Below are positions 34,064 to 43,814 of a stretch of DNA of 64,000 nt, piece by piece. The stretch is from Psychromonas sp. SA13A (GTDB taxonomy: Bacteria; Pseudomonadota; Gammaproteobacteria; Enterobacterales; Psychromonadaceae). The stretch spans positions 1 to 64,000 of the forward strand of contig NZ_WTKU01000002.1 of the NCBI RefSeq assembly GCF_011378715.1. Reading direction: 5' to 3'. The notes below the pieces were generated by a model that saw nothing but the letters and a program-made list of their open reading frames with translations, made no database searches and was not told the DNA's origin. The translations under genes and the position numbers were made by a program. Numbering within the stretch: the first letter of the stretch is position 1; each line of letters opens with the position of its first letter.

Positions 34064-34876
34064 TTAAACGATAACTTCGTCGCTGTGGTTGGCTAAGTGT
34101 AATGCTTTTAATCTTAGGGTGTTGTTAAATAAACTAGGGTTATTTATTTCTTTTAACATTTGTTGATTGGGCAAACAGTCATCATCAACATAATCTACAA
34201 AATCGCCTGCTGAATCAAATACTAAAATATCAAAAGCTAACCTATCTAAACCATATATTCCACGATGGATCATATCCGCAGAGAATACTAATAGATCACC
34301 TGCTGCTAATTCAATTTGTTTACCTGTCGATAAAGCATCGCTGCTAAATTTTCTTTTACGCGCTAATCGTACATCTAATTCTTCAGTGCTATCCCAGCGT
34401 TTATGGGACCCTGGAACAAACTCCATGCCTGGTTCGTCAAATAGTGGTACGCGAAGGTGCAAAACTTGTGTTTCTTGAATCGCTTTTTGTTGATCGGCAA
34501 GATTGTGATCATATTGACAATCTCGATGCCAAAAGTTCTCTTGTTGTTGATTGTATGGATTAAAAAACAATTGAGTATTCATAAAAGCAGGGTGGTTAGG
34601 GATCATCGCATTAACAATATCCATTATTTTATTTGAACTGATAAAATTAAAAAGAGAAACTCGATCATCATCATTTAGATACTCACTGCCAGTAATGAGT
34701 GACGAGTTAAATGCTTCTTCTTGGTAAAACCTTTTATTGGCCTGCTTCCATGCATTATGAAAGGTTAAAATTACTTCTCTAAGCGCAGTTATTTGAGCAT
34801 CATTAAAATAGTTACGTATCACAAAGTAACCTTGATGGTCATATGTTTGTTTCAAGTCTTGAGTGTTGTTGACCAT
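34064..34876 (-). CDS. Phytanoyl-CoA dioxygenase (PhyH) family protein
   Basis: 270 residues, Fe(II)/2-oxoglutarate oxygenase fold: HxD pair His117/Asp119 (FWHRDCQYD), distal His204 (DMIHRGIYG), and Arg212 for 2-oxoglutarate. The FVPGSHKRW block is typical. These enzymes hydroxylate small molecules or lipid-like substrates; the substrate here cannot be read. It stands alone, with an AT-rich promoter region upstream. Confidence 0.88.
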   Translation of the reverse strand: MVNNTQDLKQTYDHQGYFVIRNYFNDAQITALREVILTFHNAWKQANKRFYQEEAFNSSLITGSEYLNDDDRVSLFNFISSNKIMDIVNAMIPNHPAFMNTQLFFNPYNQQQENFWHRDCQYDHNLADQQKAIQETQVLHLRVPLFDEPGMEFVPGSHKRWDSTEELDVRLARKRKFSSDALSTGKQIELAAGDLLVFSADMIHRGIYGLDRLAFDILVFDSAGDFVDYVDDDCLPNQQMLKEINNPSLFNNTLRLKALHLANHSDEVIV

Positions 34877-35085
34877 TAACGAGCAGTGCCTCGATCGAAT
34901 AAAAGTATATTTAAGAAATAACAGATATAGCGGATATTAGTTAATGGCTAATTAATCATTGATTCTGAACGTTTAGCTAACTAAATTGGTGCGTATAATA
35001 ACTGCAAATTAATTAAAATCAAAAAACTAATCATGCCAACACTGCAACAAAATATTGCAACAAAACATCCCAAGAAGTTACAAGC

Positions 35086-36501
35086 TTAATCCTGTTCTTG
35101 TTTAGCGATATAATGACCAAGTTGTTTTATACCCTGTTCACGTTCTAATTCTGTTTTTTCACTAAAATTAAGACGCATACAGTGTCTATATTTACCCGTA
35201 GCAGAGAATAAAATACCCGGAGCAATACTGACGCTACCTTGCTTACACTGCGTCGACAATTTGACCGCATCATAACGTTTATTCAATTCTACCCATAGAA
35301 TATAACCTCCCTCCGGATAGCTGATACGTGTATCACTAGGAAAGTGTTGTTTGATACATTGAATAAGGTGATCTCGCCCTTGTTTATACAGTAAACGTAC
35401 TTTTCTGGTATGCCGTTCATAACCGCCACCTTTGATGAAATCAGCTATCGCTAATTGCGGTAAAGTTGGACACATTGAACTACTTACATATTTTACGTGG
35501 GTCACTTTGTCTCGATAACGACCGGGTGCGATCCAACCAACACGGATCCCTGGAGCAACAGTTTTAGAAAATGAGCTACACAATAAAACACGGCCATCCT
35601 CATCAAAGGATTTAATACTTTTTGGACGAGGAGATTGGTAACTTATATCACCATAAATATCATCTTCAATAATGGTGATATCGTAACTCTGAGCGAGCTG
35701 ATAAAGGCGTTTTTTCGCCGCTTCTGGCATGCTGTAACCCATTGGATTATTACAGGTAGGAGTCACTAAAATAGATTTAATTGGCCATTGCTCTAGTGCA
35801 AGCTCTAAGGCTTCTAAGCTTAATCCGCTTTCAGCATTAGTTGGGATCTCAATAGCTTTTAAGTTGGCGGTTTTAATGGCTTGCATTGAACCATAGAAAC
35901 TCGGTGATTCAACGGCAACTATATCGCCAGGTTCTGTAACAGAACGTAAACAGACGGATAAACCTTCTTGGCAGCCGGAAGTGATCACCAGATCATCAGG
36001 GTGCAGTGCACAGCCCGAATAAGTCGCGAGCTTAACTATTTGTTCTCGTAACACTAAGGAGCCCTCAATATTACCATAGGGTAAACTCAGTGAGGCTTGG
36101 TGTCGCATCAGTGAGGTCATCTTTTTTAATAGTGGCGCTAAACTGGGTACTGTCATATCAGGCATTGCATGTTGTAGTTGTACTGTTGAAACATTTTCTT
36201 TGGCAAGCAGTACTTCTAGTACTTGTTGCCATTGTGAGACTTCGATTGGGCGTTGGGCTGGGCGAGAGGTCACTGGCAGTGTGGCAGCGATCGGTTTATA
36301 AGCAACAAAATAGCCAGATTTAGGGCGGGCTTCAATTAAGTTTTCCATCTCAAGCTGGTGATAAGCTTGTTGTACAGTAGAAATACTGACGCTATGTTCT
36401 GCAACCAGTTGACGAATTGAAGGTAATTTATCTCCGGCGACAAATAAACCATTGTGAATATTTTCTCGTAAGCCCTTTGCGACTTTATCGTATAATTTCA
36501 T
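35086..36501 (-). CDS. MocR-type GntR/aminotransferase regulator
   Basis: 471 residues: N-terminal GntR winged helix (DKVAKGLRENIHNGLF, AGDKLPSIRQLVAEHSVSISTVQQAYHQLE, about 1-70) fused to a fold-type I aminotransferase domain with NPMGYSM, DDIYGD and Lys313 in SSFSKTVAPGIRVGW, the PLP Schiff-base lysine. MocR proteins use PLP or an amino-acid adduct as effector. It is divergent from a DUF1127-LysE pair, a common MocR target arrangement, and the gap holds five CTGTAT half-sites. Confidence 0.92.
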   Translation of the reverse strand: MKLYDKVAKGLRENIHNGLFVAGDKLPSIRQLVAEHSVSISTVQQAYHQLEMENLIEARPKSGYFVAYKPIAATLPVTSRPAQRPIEVSQWQQVLEVLLAKENVSTVQLQHAMPDMTVPSLAPLLKKMTSLMRHQASLSLPYGNIEGSLVLREQIVKLATYSGCALHPDDLVITSGCQEGLSVCLRSVTEPGDIVAVESPSFYGSMQAIKTANLKAIEIPTNAESGLSLEALELALEQWPIKSILVTPTCNNPMGYSMPEAAKKRLYQLAQSYDITIIEDDIYGDISYQSPRPKSIKSFDEDGRVLLCSSFSKTVAPGIRVGWIAPGRYRDKVTHVKYVSSSMCPTLPQLAIADFIKGGGYERHTRKVRLLYKQGRDHLIQCIKQHFPSDTRISYPEGGYILWVELNKRYDAVKLSTQCKQGSVSIAPGILFSATGKYRHCMRLNFSEKTELEREQGIKQLGHYIAKQEQD

Positions 36502-36615
36502 GCTATCCCTGCTTTCCTATTAATATCGATCTCAATCATTAAGTGATAAATCTTAAATTCAATTTATTGTTTCTAGCTCAATAGAAACGGACTGAAACAT
36601 TTAAGATACTTTTAT

Positions 36616-36733
36616 CTGTATTAATGTACCCGTAAATATTAAATTATAACCATACAGTTTGATGTATTGTAAACCATACAGGTATTTTTATTGGTCATCT
36701 GTATCTATAAAGTAATTTTATTTGAATCTGTAT
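36616..36733. promoter_or_regulatory. Cluster of five CTGTAT half-sites
   Basis: CTGTAT at 36616, 36699 and 36728, and its complement ATACAG at 36652 and 36676 (within the direct repeat AACCATACAG, period 24 bp). All lie in the divergent MocR/DUF1127 promoter region. Direct repeats with variable spacing are usual for MocR proteins. Confidence 0.6.
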
Positions 36734-36788
36734 TGAGTTGTCGGCTTGTTTACAATGAATATTCACAGTAATTGTTAAGGAGATGGGT

Positions 36789-36980
36789 ATGGAGAATAAA
36801 ATAAACAAAATAGGAAAGCTGATCAAACTTTATAAAACGCGTAAACAATTACAAAATTTACCTGATTTTATACTTCAGGATATAGGGCGAACTAAAGCTG
36901 AGATCGCACAAGAATTAAATAAAAATAAGTTACTTAATCTTGCTGCTAGCCATTTTCTCTATCTACTGAAGGGAGGCTAA
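36789..36980 (+). CDS. DUF1127 small protein
   Basis: 63 residues with the DUF1127 pattern RKQLQNLPDFILQDIGRTKAEI. Small basic proteins of this family bind RNA in some alphaproteobacteria; here the role is unknown. The ATG at 36789 lies 6 bases from AAGGAG; the ATG at 36783 touches that site and is rejected. One base separates its stop from the LysE gene, so the two are one operon. Confidence 0.85.
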   Translation: MENKINKIGKLIKLYKTRKQLQNLPDFILQDIGRTKAEIAQELNKNKLLNLAASHFLYLLKGG

Positions 36981-36981
36981 T

Positions 36982-37605
36982 ATGGACTCGTCATTATTGT
37001 TGGCTATTGCCGTGTTTGCATTTGTTATGTCGGTAACGCCAGGTCCTAACAATGTTATGTTGCTTGCCTCTGGCGCCCAATTTGGTTACCAAAGAACCTT
37101 ACCGCATATTTTTGGTATTGTGATTGGCATTGCCTGTTTATTAGCGTCTATATTATTAGGCTTTGGTGTTGTGTTTGAGCGTTACCCTGAGTTATATCAA
37201 GTATTAAACATCGTCGGCTCATTGTATTTATTTTGGCTTGCTTGGAAAATAATAACGGCATCTACTGAGGTTGCAACGTTAGCTCCTTTACAAGTTGATG
37301 ACCAAAATATTAAGAGTAAACCAATGAGCCTGTTTTCAGCATCCTGCTTTCAGTTTGTAAATCCAAAAGCTTGGGCGATGTGTGTTGGAAGTATCAGTAG
37401 CTTTACGATTGCAGGAGAGCAGTATATTGAGTCTGGATTATGGATCATGCTCTGTTTTGCTATCACTGGTTTTGTTGCAATTAGTCTTTGGGCTTATCTC
37501 GGTGTAACCATTTCTCAACTATTAACCACGCCAAAACGTAAAAAACACTTTAACTATGTAATGGGTGGATTGACAGTAGGCACGCTATTTTTCATTTTAA
37601 ATTAG
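36982..37605 (+). CDS. LysE/RhtB-family amino-acid exporter
   Basis: 207 residues, six membrane helices. SVTPGPNNVMLLASGAQFG is the diagnostic LysE start, followed by QFVNPKAWAMCVG. It exports an amino acid or analogue. It is in an operon with DUF1127 and divergent from a MocR regulator, which together suggest amino-acid-responsive export. Confidence 0.92.
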   Translation: MDSSLLLAIAVFAFVMSVTPGPNNVMLLASGAQFGYQRTLPHIFGIVIGIACLLASILLGFGVVFERYPELYQVLNIVGSLYLFWLAWKIITASTEVATLAPLQVDDQNIKSKPMSLFSASCFQFVNPKAWAMCVGSISSFTIAGEQYIESGLWIMLCFAITGFVAISLWAYLGVTISQLLTTPKRKKHFNYVMGGLTVGTLFFILN

Positions 37606-37837
37606 TTTAAATAGCACATTATTATTCGACTCAAGATCAAGAATTAACTGTAGTGGCAATATTTATATATAGCTATTTTACTGTTGCCATTCTAACTATT
37701 AACACTAGTGCTATTAAAACGGATTTTTCTGTGAGTCTTGGGTTTAAATCATAAGTAAATTATGTGCAGGAAATATGACATGAATGTCAGACGCTATAAA
37801 ACAGTATTGAGTATTTTTAATAATATTCTTGAAATAT

Positions 37838-37876
37838 AAAACCACCGATTCAGTTAAATATGAACCGGTGGTTTTT
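37838..37876. terminator. Bidirectional terminator between LysE and HAD genes
   Basis: AAACCACCG/CGGTGGTTT stem with A- and T-runs on both sides, between two convergent genes. The remaining 390-bp gap shows nothing else. Confidence 0.75.
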
Positions 37877-37998
37877 AATAAAGATAGATTTAAAAAATGA
37901 TTAGAGGCTATTTATTAATTTCTTTTATTGGCTTTTGTATGATTCCTTATTTCCGATTAGAAGCTTCCGAGTAGCAGCTTTAGATTGCCTACTTCAAA

Positions 37999-38682
37999 TT
38001 ATTCACTCGCGCTGTCTTCTTTGATTATTTGCTCAACCACTTGTTGCATATTTGTAGCTGTAATAGCGGGTTTTAAATACTGTGGATGATAAGGTGTTCC
38101 TGAACGGTCAATATAGGCCGCCATCATACCTGCGGACATTGCACCATGTGTATCCCAATCATGTGTCGCCACTAAACGTAGGGATGAAATAGGTTGCCCT
38201 AAGTGATTAGCCACAAATTGATAAACCTTAGGATCGGGTTTAAAGCTACCGGTTTCTTCAACGGAAACAACTTCATCAAAGTAATCCGTTAATCCTGCGT
38301 TTTGTATTTGTTTGTTAATTAAGGTTAATGATGAGTTTGAGAAAGCAATAGTGCGGTAACCCTGCTCACGTAAATGTGTTAATGCAGGTTTTATATCATC
38401 ATGAGCCGCTAGGCTAGCGAAAGTTGCAAGCAATTCATCTCGGTCACTAGCCGATAAATTAATGTCTTTTCGGGCGGCTATGTTATCTAAAATATCAGCA
38501 GCTAATGCTGCGAAACCAGTTTTTAATCCGGTTAATGAAGCTACCGTTGATGAATGTAATAGGGTAGAAAACCAAAGTGCGGTGACCGATTCATCACCAA
38601 AGGCTTGAGCAAACTTAGGTTTTAATAAATTTAAATTAAGCACGGTTTCATTGATATCAAATAATATGGTGTTGCGAGTCAT
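37999..38682 (-). CDS. Haloacid dehalogenase type II
   Basis: 227 residues. ILFDINETVLN (Asp9 nucleophile), AFSNSS, KPDPKVYQF and THDWDTHGAMSAG match type II L-2-haloacid dehalogenases, with SFKPDPK lysine and the D-W-D block. The consensus after the nucleophile is usually FDxYGT; here it is FDINET, as in some family members. It may act on haloacids or a related small acid. Confidence 0.85.
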   Translation of the reverse strand: MTRNTILFDINETVLNLNLLKPKFAQAFGDESVTALWFSTLLHSSTVASLTGLKTGFAALAADILDNIAARKDINLSASDRDELLATFASLAAHDDIKPALTHLREQGYRTIAFSNSSLTLINKQIQNAGLTDYFDEVVSVEETGSFKPDPKVYQFVANHLGQPISSLRLVATHDWDTHGAMSAGMMAAYIDRSGTPYHPQYLKPAITATNMQQVVEQIIKEDSASE

Positions 38683-38775
38683 CGTTATTCCTCTTTAGCT
38701 TAATGGTTTCAGTTCTTCCAATTGGTTCAGTTGGTTCTACTTTGAAAGTTAACTTAATTATTTGCTAAACAATAC

Positions 38776-38807
38776 AAATAAAAAGCCACACATGCAAAGT
38801 GTGCGGC
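38776..38807 (-). terminator. Terminator downstream of CurA-like reductase
   Basis: On the minus strand GCCGCACAC...GTGTGGC (one bulge) is followed by TTTTTATTTG, 118 bp after the reductase stop. A good intrinsic terminator. Confidence 0.75.
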
Positions 38808-38924
38808 AAATCTAAAGCAGTTACATTTGGGGTTGGGCGATTACTCATTACCAATCAATATGTAATATTTAGCCCGTTTAAAGCCCATAGTAACCTATCA
38901 AAGAGCTTTATAATTTCAGCTCTT

Positions 38925-39923
38925 TTATAATTTAACGATCAACTTGCCTTTATTAGCGCCGGTGCTGAAAAGATTCAAACCATCAATGGCAGAGGTTAAT
39001 CCATCCAATAAATGCGTGCGATGTTTTATTTTTCCGGCCATCACATAGGGAGTTAATTTTTCTAATAACTCAGGTACTTGATGAAAGTGATCTGGCATAG
39101 TGAAACCTTGAATAGTAATGCGACGTTTAATGATATTTAGCCAACTTGGTCCTGCTGCGGGTACTTCGTTGTGATAATCTGAAATTAAACCACAAACAAC
39201 TACTCGCCCATGCGCATTGATTCGATCGAAGATTAAATGCTGAATAGGGCCCCCGGTATTTTCAAAGAATAAATCAATACCATCGGGTGCTGCGGTAGCT
39301 AATTGAGCATCTAAATCGTCACTTTTGTAATTGATGGCAGCATCAAATCCTAATTCATTAACAATCCAATCTGCTTTTTCCTGGCTACCCACCACACCAA
39401 TCACACGTAAACCTTCGGCTTTTGCAAGTTGACCAACAATAGAGCCTACTGATCCTGCTGCACCAGTAACGATTAGGGTTTCGCCTTTTTGAGGTTTACC
39501 TACATTAAACAAACCCTGTACAGCTGTTAAACCTGGTAGCGCGAACACTGATAAAATACTTTCATCAGGAAGGGGAGCTGTTACTTTGTTAAGACCTTGG
39601 CCGTCACTTAAACAGTATTCCTGCCATCCCATCATACCCATTACTCGGTCGCCAACGGTAAAGTCGGGGTGATTACTAACGATGACTTCACCAATGCCAG
39701 AACTACGCATTACATCACCCAATGCAACGGGTGGAATATAACTATTAGTGTCCGGACTCATCCAACCAAACATAGCAGGATCTAATGACATGTAATTTTG
39801 CTTTACTAAAATTTGCCCCGGTGCAACGCTTGGTATTTGTTTTTGTACTACATCAAATAACGAAGAATCAATTGCTCCGCCTTGAGGGCGTTTAACTAAG
39901 TTAATGGCTGTAAATGTTGTCAT
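38925..39923 (-). CDS. curA: Zinc-independent NADPH-dependent MDR reductase (CurA-like)
   Basis: 332 residues. N-terminal substrate domain with NYMSLDPAMFGWM and C-terminal Rossmann fold VTGAAGSVGSIVGQLAK; VCGLISDYH and GKLIVKL close the protein. This is the LTB4 dehydrogenase/curcumin reductase group, reducing double bonds of alpha,beta-unsaturated ketones. Catalytic Cys/His zinc ligands are absent as expected. Divergent from a LysR gene, its likely regulator. Confidence 0.88.
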   Translation of the reverse strand: MTTFTAINLVKRPQGGAIDSSLFDVVQKQIPSVAPGQILVKQNYMSLDPAMFGWMSPDTNSYIPPVALGDVMRSSGIGEVIVSNHPDFTVGDRVMGMMGWQEYCLSDGQGLNKVTAPLPDESILSVFALPGLTAVQGLFNVGKPQKGETLIVTGAAGSVGSIVGQLAKAEGLRVIGVVGSQEKADWIVNELGFDAAINYKSDDLDAQLATAAPDGIDLFFENTGGPIQHLIFDRINAHGRVVVCGLISDYHNEVPAAGPSWLNIIKRRITIQGFTMPDHFHQVPELLEKLTPYVMAGKIKHRTHLLDGLTSAIDGLNLFSTGANKGKLIVKL

Positions 39924-40185
39924 TGTATGTTCCTTTTATTAAAGATTGAACGTATTGCTTGAAATCATTATGGCAACTTTAAACAGTAAGATATAGTAGC
40001 TAATTTAGCATTTACTATTGTCTTAAAGACAATAATAAAGATATTTAATAGATTGATAGCATCTGAACTGGATATTAGAAAATTCAATCCTGAGCGGTAT
40101 TCATTTCGTTGAGCAATGAATAGATATATACACATAAAAAGTACCTTAAAAAGTAAGCCAAACACTAAAACATTCTAGGAATCTT

Positions 40186-41115
40186 ATGGACCAGCTACGT
40201 GCCCTTAAATATTTTGTTCAAGTTGTTGATGCAGGAAGTTTCACTAAGGCTGCAGACGTATTTTCTGTTCCGCCTTCCTCTCTGTCTCGACGGATTGCTG
40301 ATTTAGAAAAGAGTCTCGGTGCTACGCTATTAAAGCGTTCGACTCGCGTGGTGACATTAACTGAGATTGGTCAGCGTTATTACCAACAAGTCAGTGAAAT
40401 TTTAAAATCATTGGAAATAACCGATGAGTCTGTACGTTCATATCAAAGTACCCCCATGGGAGTGCTAAATATTAGTTCCACGGTTGGGTTTGGTGAACAA
40501 ATTCTATTACCTCTGTTAGATGAGTTTTCAAGTTTGTATCCGAAAATAACCTTGAATGTTAATTTAAGTGATGAATTATCTACACTTGCAAGAGATCACG
40601 TTGATATCGCGATTCGAGGCGGTTACGCCCCCGATGAACGTGTTGTGGCGATCAGATTAATGGATAATGATTTTATAGCCGTGTGTGCAGAAAGTTATAT
40701 TGCTAGCTTCGGTTATCCTAATAACGCATTAAGCCTGCAGCAACATCATGGGTTGTATTTTAAAACCCCAAATGGACCAACACCATGGTTATGTGAAATT
40801 AATGAACAATGGCAGGATGTATCTGCACCACCCGTGTTAATTTCTAATCATGGACCTTGGTTATTGAAGAAAGCTATTGCTGGTAAAGGTATTTTAATGA
40901 TGCCTCGTTGGGCGTTAGTGCGTTATTTACAATCCGGTGAATTAATCGAGTTAGTAATAAAACCTGCTTTAGTCATAACTCAGAACCCTAATTTAGGCAT
41001 ATATTTACTGTATCAAAAACAACGTTATAAAGTGCCTAAGTTAAAAGCGGCAATAGATTTTTTGGTGGCAAGGATTAAAGCTTATCAAGTAGACTCCGGG
41101 CAAGTATCACGTTAA
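40186..41115 (+). CDS. LysR-family transcriptional regulator
   Basis: 309 residues, LysR winged helix MDQLRALKYFVQVVDAGSFT, SSLSRRIADLEKSLGATLLKRSTR, then the periplasmic-binding-like effector domain. The arrangement RALKYFVQVVDAGS and TRVVTLTEIG is typical of the YafC/DmlR group. Divergent from the CurA-like gene (262-bp gap), so probably its regulator. Confidence 0.9.
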   Translation: MDQLRALKYFVQVVDAGSFTKAADVFSVPPSSLSRRIADLEKSLGATLLKRSTRVVTLTEIGQRYYQQVSEILKSLEITDESVRSYQSTPMGVLNISSTVGFGEQILLPLLDEFSSLYPKITLNVNLSDELSTLARDHVDIAIRGGYAPDERVVAIRLMDNDFIAVCAESYIASFGYPNNALSLQQHHGLYFKTPNGPTPWLCEINEQWQDVSAPPVLISNHGPWLLKKAIAGKGILMMPRWALVRYLQSGELIELVIKPALVITQNPNLGIYLLYQKQRYKVPKLKAAIDFLVARIKAYQVDSGQVSR

Positions 41116-41148
41116 AAAGTAACCAAACTTATTAGTAGGCACAATTTA

Positions 41149-42000
41149 ATGTCAGCATTTCTAGAGTTTATAAATAGTCTCTCGGTTGAGTGGTTATCTT
41201 GGTCAGTGACTCAGTTAGTTACCTTGTGCGGTCATGTGGGTGTGTTTTTTGTATTGGTAGGGATCCTCTTTCTTTTACAAAAATCGATATTGATATTGGC
41301 AAATAACATGTTAAGTGGCCGACTCATTTATATCAGTGCTTGGATTGGCACGCCTGTTCATGAGCTAAGTCATGCATTATGTTGTGTATTATTTGGTCAT
41401 AAAATTCAGCGGATGGTTTTATTTAATCCTGACCGACGTGGCACATTAGGTTATGTGACACACTCTTATGATAACCGTCAATTATGGAAAGTGTTGGGTA
41501 ACTTCCTGATTGGCATCGCACCTTTATTCGGCGGGCTGGGCTGTATTTATTTACTAACATTGTTAATGTTAGAGGATAGCGGCACTTTATTGCTTATAAT
41601 CAAAAGCGCACTCCTGAACGACTTATATCCCCTTCAATTGCATTCGCTACTTGCTTTAAGCAGTGACCTTTTCTACTTCTTTAAAAGTGCTTATTTAACT
41701 TCTCCTTATCATGTTGCTACTTGGGCTTATTTATGTGCTGCGATCAGTTTACATTTATCTCCATCAAAGAAGGACCTAAAAGGGGCATGGAGCGGATTGA
41801 TCCTTTTACTGGTCATTTACCTAATAGTACAAGGATTTTATCAATTTTTAGGTGGTGAATGGGATTCTGGTTTAACAGGGGGATTGAATTTATTATCAAC
41901 GCTGTCTGTGATAGGGATTATCTTAGCCAGTTTGTTATTACTTTGTTTATTAGTCTATAGGATGACGTGGCAGTTATTTAAAGGGCTAAGCCCATTTTAA
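41149..42000 (+). CDS. HExxH membrane protein, possible intramembrane metalloprotease
   Basis: 283 residues with about six hydrophobic segments. His71-Glu72-x-x-His75 (PVHELSHALCCVLFGHKI) lies in the third helix region, a placement like site-2 (M50) zinc proteases. The second M50 motif NxxPxxPLDG is not obvious; a LGNFLIGIAPLFGG stretch follows instead. No family recognised with certainty. It follows LysR by 33 bp on the same strand and may share its transcript. Function unknown. Confidence 0.75.
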   Translation: MSAFLEFINSLSVEWLSWSVTQLVTLCGHVGVFFVLVGILFLLQKSILILANNMLSGRLIYISAWIGTPVHELSHALCCVLFGHKIQRMVLFNPDRRGTLGYVTHSYDNRQLWKVLGNFLIGIAPLFGGLGCIYLLTLLMLEDSGTLLLIIKSALLNDLYPLQLHSLLALSSDLFYFFKSAYLTSPYHVATWAYLCAAISLHLSPSKKDLKGAWSGLILLLVIYLIVQGFYQFLGGEWDSGLTGGLNLLSTLSVIGIILASLLLLCLLVYRMTWQLFKGLSPF

Positions 42001-42086
42001 CATTAAGTACAATTATGCATTAAGTACTTTTAAACATTAAGCCCATTTAAACCTTAAACCTAATGTCGAAAGGTGATTTAAAAAAT

Positions 42087-42123
42087 ATTGGCATTGATTA
42101 AAGTATTATTCATCAATGCCAAT
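42087..42123. terminator. Bidirectional terminator between convergent genes
   Basis: Perfect 12-bp stem ATTGGCATTGAT/ATCAATGCCAAT, 13-base loop, with A-run before and TTTTTGTTTT after, between the HExxH gene and the MATE gene. Confidence 0.75.
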
Positions 42124-42213
42124 TATTAGGTTTTTGTTTTAATAACTATATCGATCACTATTGCTATAACTTTAGTTTATCACCTTTTAAACTAACCACT
42201 CTTATTCGAGTTA

Positions 42214-43557
42214 TTAGGCAAAGCGATGCTTTTGTACTGTGTATAGACGTTGACCTAATAGGATCGCAGCTACGGTTAAACCAACCGTAATACCTATCCA
42301 AAATCCTTTGGCTCCAAGTGGCGAAACTAACAAGTCAGTCATGCCTAAGATATAACCCAGTGGTAACCCAACTACCCAGTAAGAGATGAAAGTACGTGTG
42401 AAAATAGCCGTCATCTCCTTATAACCACGCAATGCGCCGGCTGCCACTACTTGTATCGAATCAACACATTGGTAAATAGCAGAGAAAAGAATCAGCGTAA
42501 TAGCTAGGTTTATAACTGCTCGGTTATCTGAATATAATAAGGCAATGTTTTCTTTAAAAATAACAGTAGATAGCGCTGTTATTACCGACAGACCTAAACC
42601 AATAGCAAGTCCTGCATAGCTGGCTTGTTTTGCCTCTTCGTTTCTTTTTTGGCCAAGATTAAAGCCAACACGAATACTAACCGCATTAGCGATACTCATT
42701 GGTAACATAAAGACCATGCTTGAGAAGTTAATCGCAATTTGATGGGAGGCCACAATATTAGCACCTAGTGGTGCAATTAAGACCGCTATTGCGGCAAAAA
42801 TAGTGACCTCAAAGAACAAAGCAACGGCGACAGGCAAGCCTAACTTAGTGATAGACAATAGATGTTTAAAGTCGGGTTTTGTAAATTGTGTAAACAGAGG
42901 ATAATGCTTTAATTTTCTTGTATAAAAAGCATAACCCGCTAATGCAAATGTCATCAACCAATACACAATTGCAGTGGCGACTCCACAACCTGCACCACCT
43001 AAAGCTGGTGCGCCCAATTCACCGTAAACAAACATCCAGTTAAGTGGAATATTTGCGATCAGGCCTAAAAATCCAATCACCATTGCTGGTTTGGTTAGCG
43101 ATAAACCTTCGATATAATTGCGCAGGGCCTGAAACAGCAAAAAAGCAGGTATAGCAAAAATCATGGCATACAAATATTGTACGGTGATCGACGCTAATAA
43201 ATCATGAATATCCATTATATTCATTAACAAGCCGGCGTTAAATAAAATCACGGCTATTGGAATAGATAATAATAATGCTAGGTATAAACCTTGCTGCCCT
43301 GTTTTAGGAATTTGTAGCAGATCGTTTGCACCATGTGCCTGTGCAGTTAAGGGCACAATAGCCATCAACACACCCACTCCAAACAGAATACAAGGAAGCC
43401 AAATGCTCGATGCGATGGCTACTGCTGCCATATCCGTTGAACTTACTCCACCTGCCATTACTGTATCTACAAACCCCATTGCAGTTTGTGCAAACTGCGC
43501 AATAAATATCGGTAAGCTGAGTTTAATAATTTTTTTAGATTCAATAATAAAAGGCAC
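42214..43557 (-). CDS. MATE-family multidrug efflux transporter (NorM-like)
   Basis: 447 residues, 12 membrane helices. SLPIFIAQFAQTAMGFVDTVMAG is the MATE start, PLNWMFVYGELGAPALGGAGCGVAT the central repeat, and VSIRVGFNLGQ the second half. Sodium- or proton-driven export of cationic drugs. Divergent from the Pat gene. Confidence 0.92.
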   Translation of the reverse strand: MPFIIESKKIIKLSLPIFIAQFAQTAMGFVDTVMAGGVSSTDMAAVAIASSIWLPCILFGVGVLMAIVPLTAQAHGANDLLQIPKTGQQGLYLALLLSIPIAVILFNAGLLMNIMDIHDLLASITVQYLYAMIFAIPAFLLFQALRNYIEGLSLTKPAMVIGFLGLIANIPLNWMFVYGELGAPALGGAGCGVATAIVYWLMTFALAGYAFYTRKLKHYPLFTQFTKPDFKHLLSITKLGLPVAVALFFEVTIFAAIAVLIAPLGANIVASHQIAINFSSMVFMLPMSIANAVSIRVGFNLGQKRNEEAKQASYAGLAIGLGLSVITALSTVIFKENIALLYSDNRAVINLAITLILFSAIYQCVDSIQVVAAGALRGYKEMTAIFTRTFISYWVVGLPLGYILGMTDLLVSPLGAKGFWIGITVGLTVAAILLGQRLYTVQKHRFA

Positions 43558-43814
43558 AAATCACTCCGAGCAGGGCAAAAGGGCGAGTGTAAGCTTAGTA
43601 CTCAAAGTGAGCAAATGAATTCGTAAAATATTTAAATGATATGGCTCTGATTTTGTTTAAAAAACACAGCAGGATTCGTTTTAAAGGGTAAACTTATAGC
43701 CGTTATATTTTCACTTTTATGTACATAATCTGTTTATTCCGCGGCTCATGATTGGCTTGTCGTGAATGATAGCAAATAGCAATTTTTTTAATGTTTATAT
43801 GAGGCGAGTTTTCT

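Noticed and set aside
42001-42060. CATTAAG short direct repeats
   Set aside because: Three 7-base matches in AT-rich DNA; likely chance or minor duplication.
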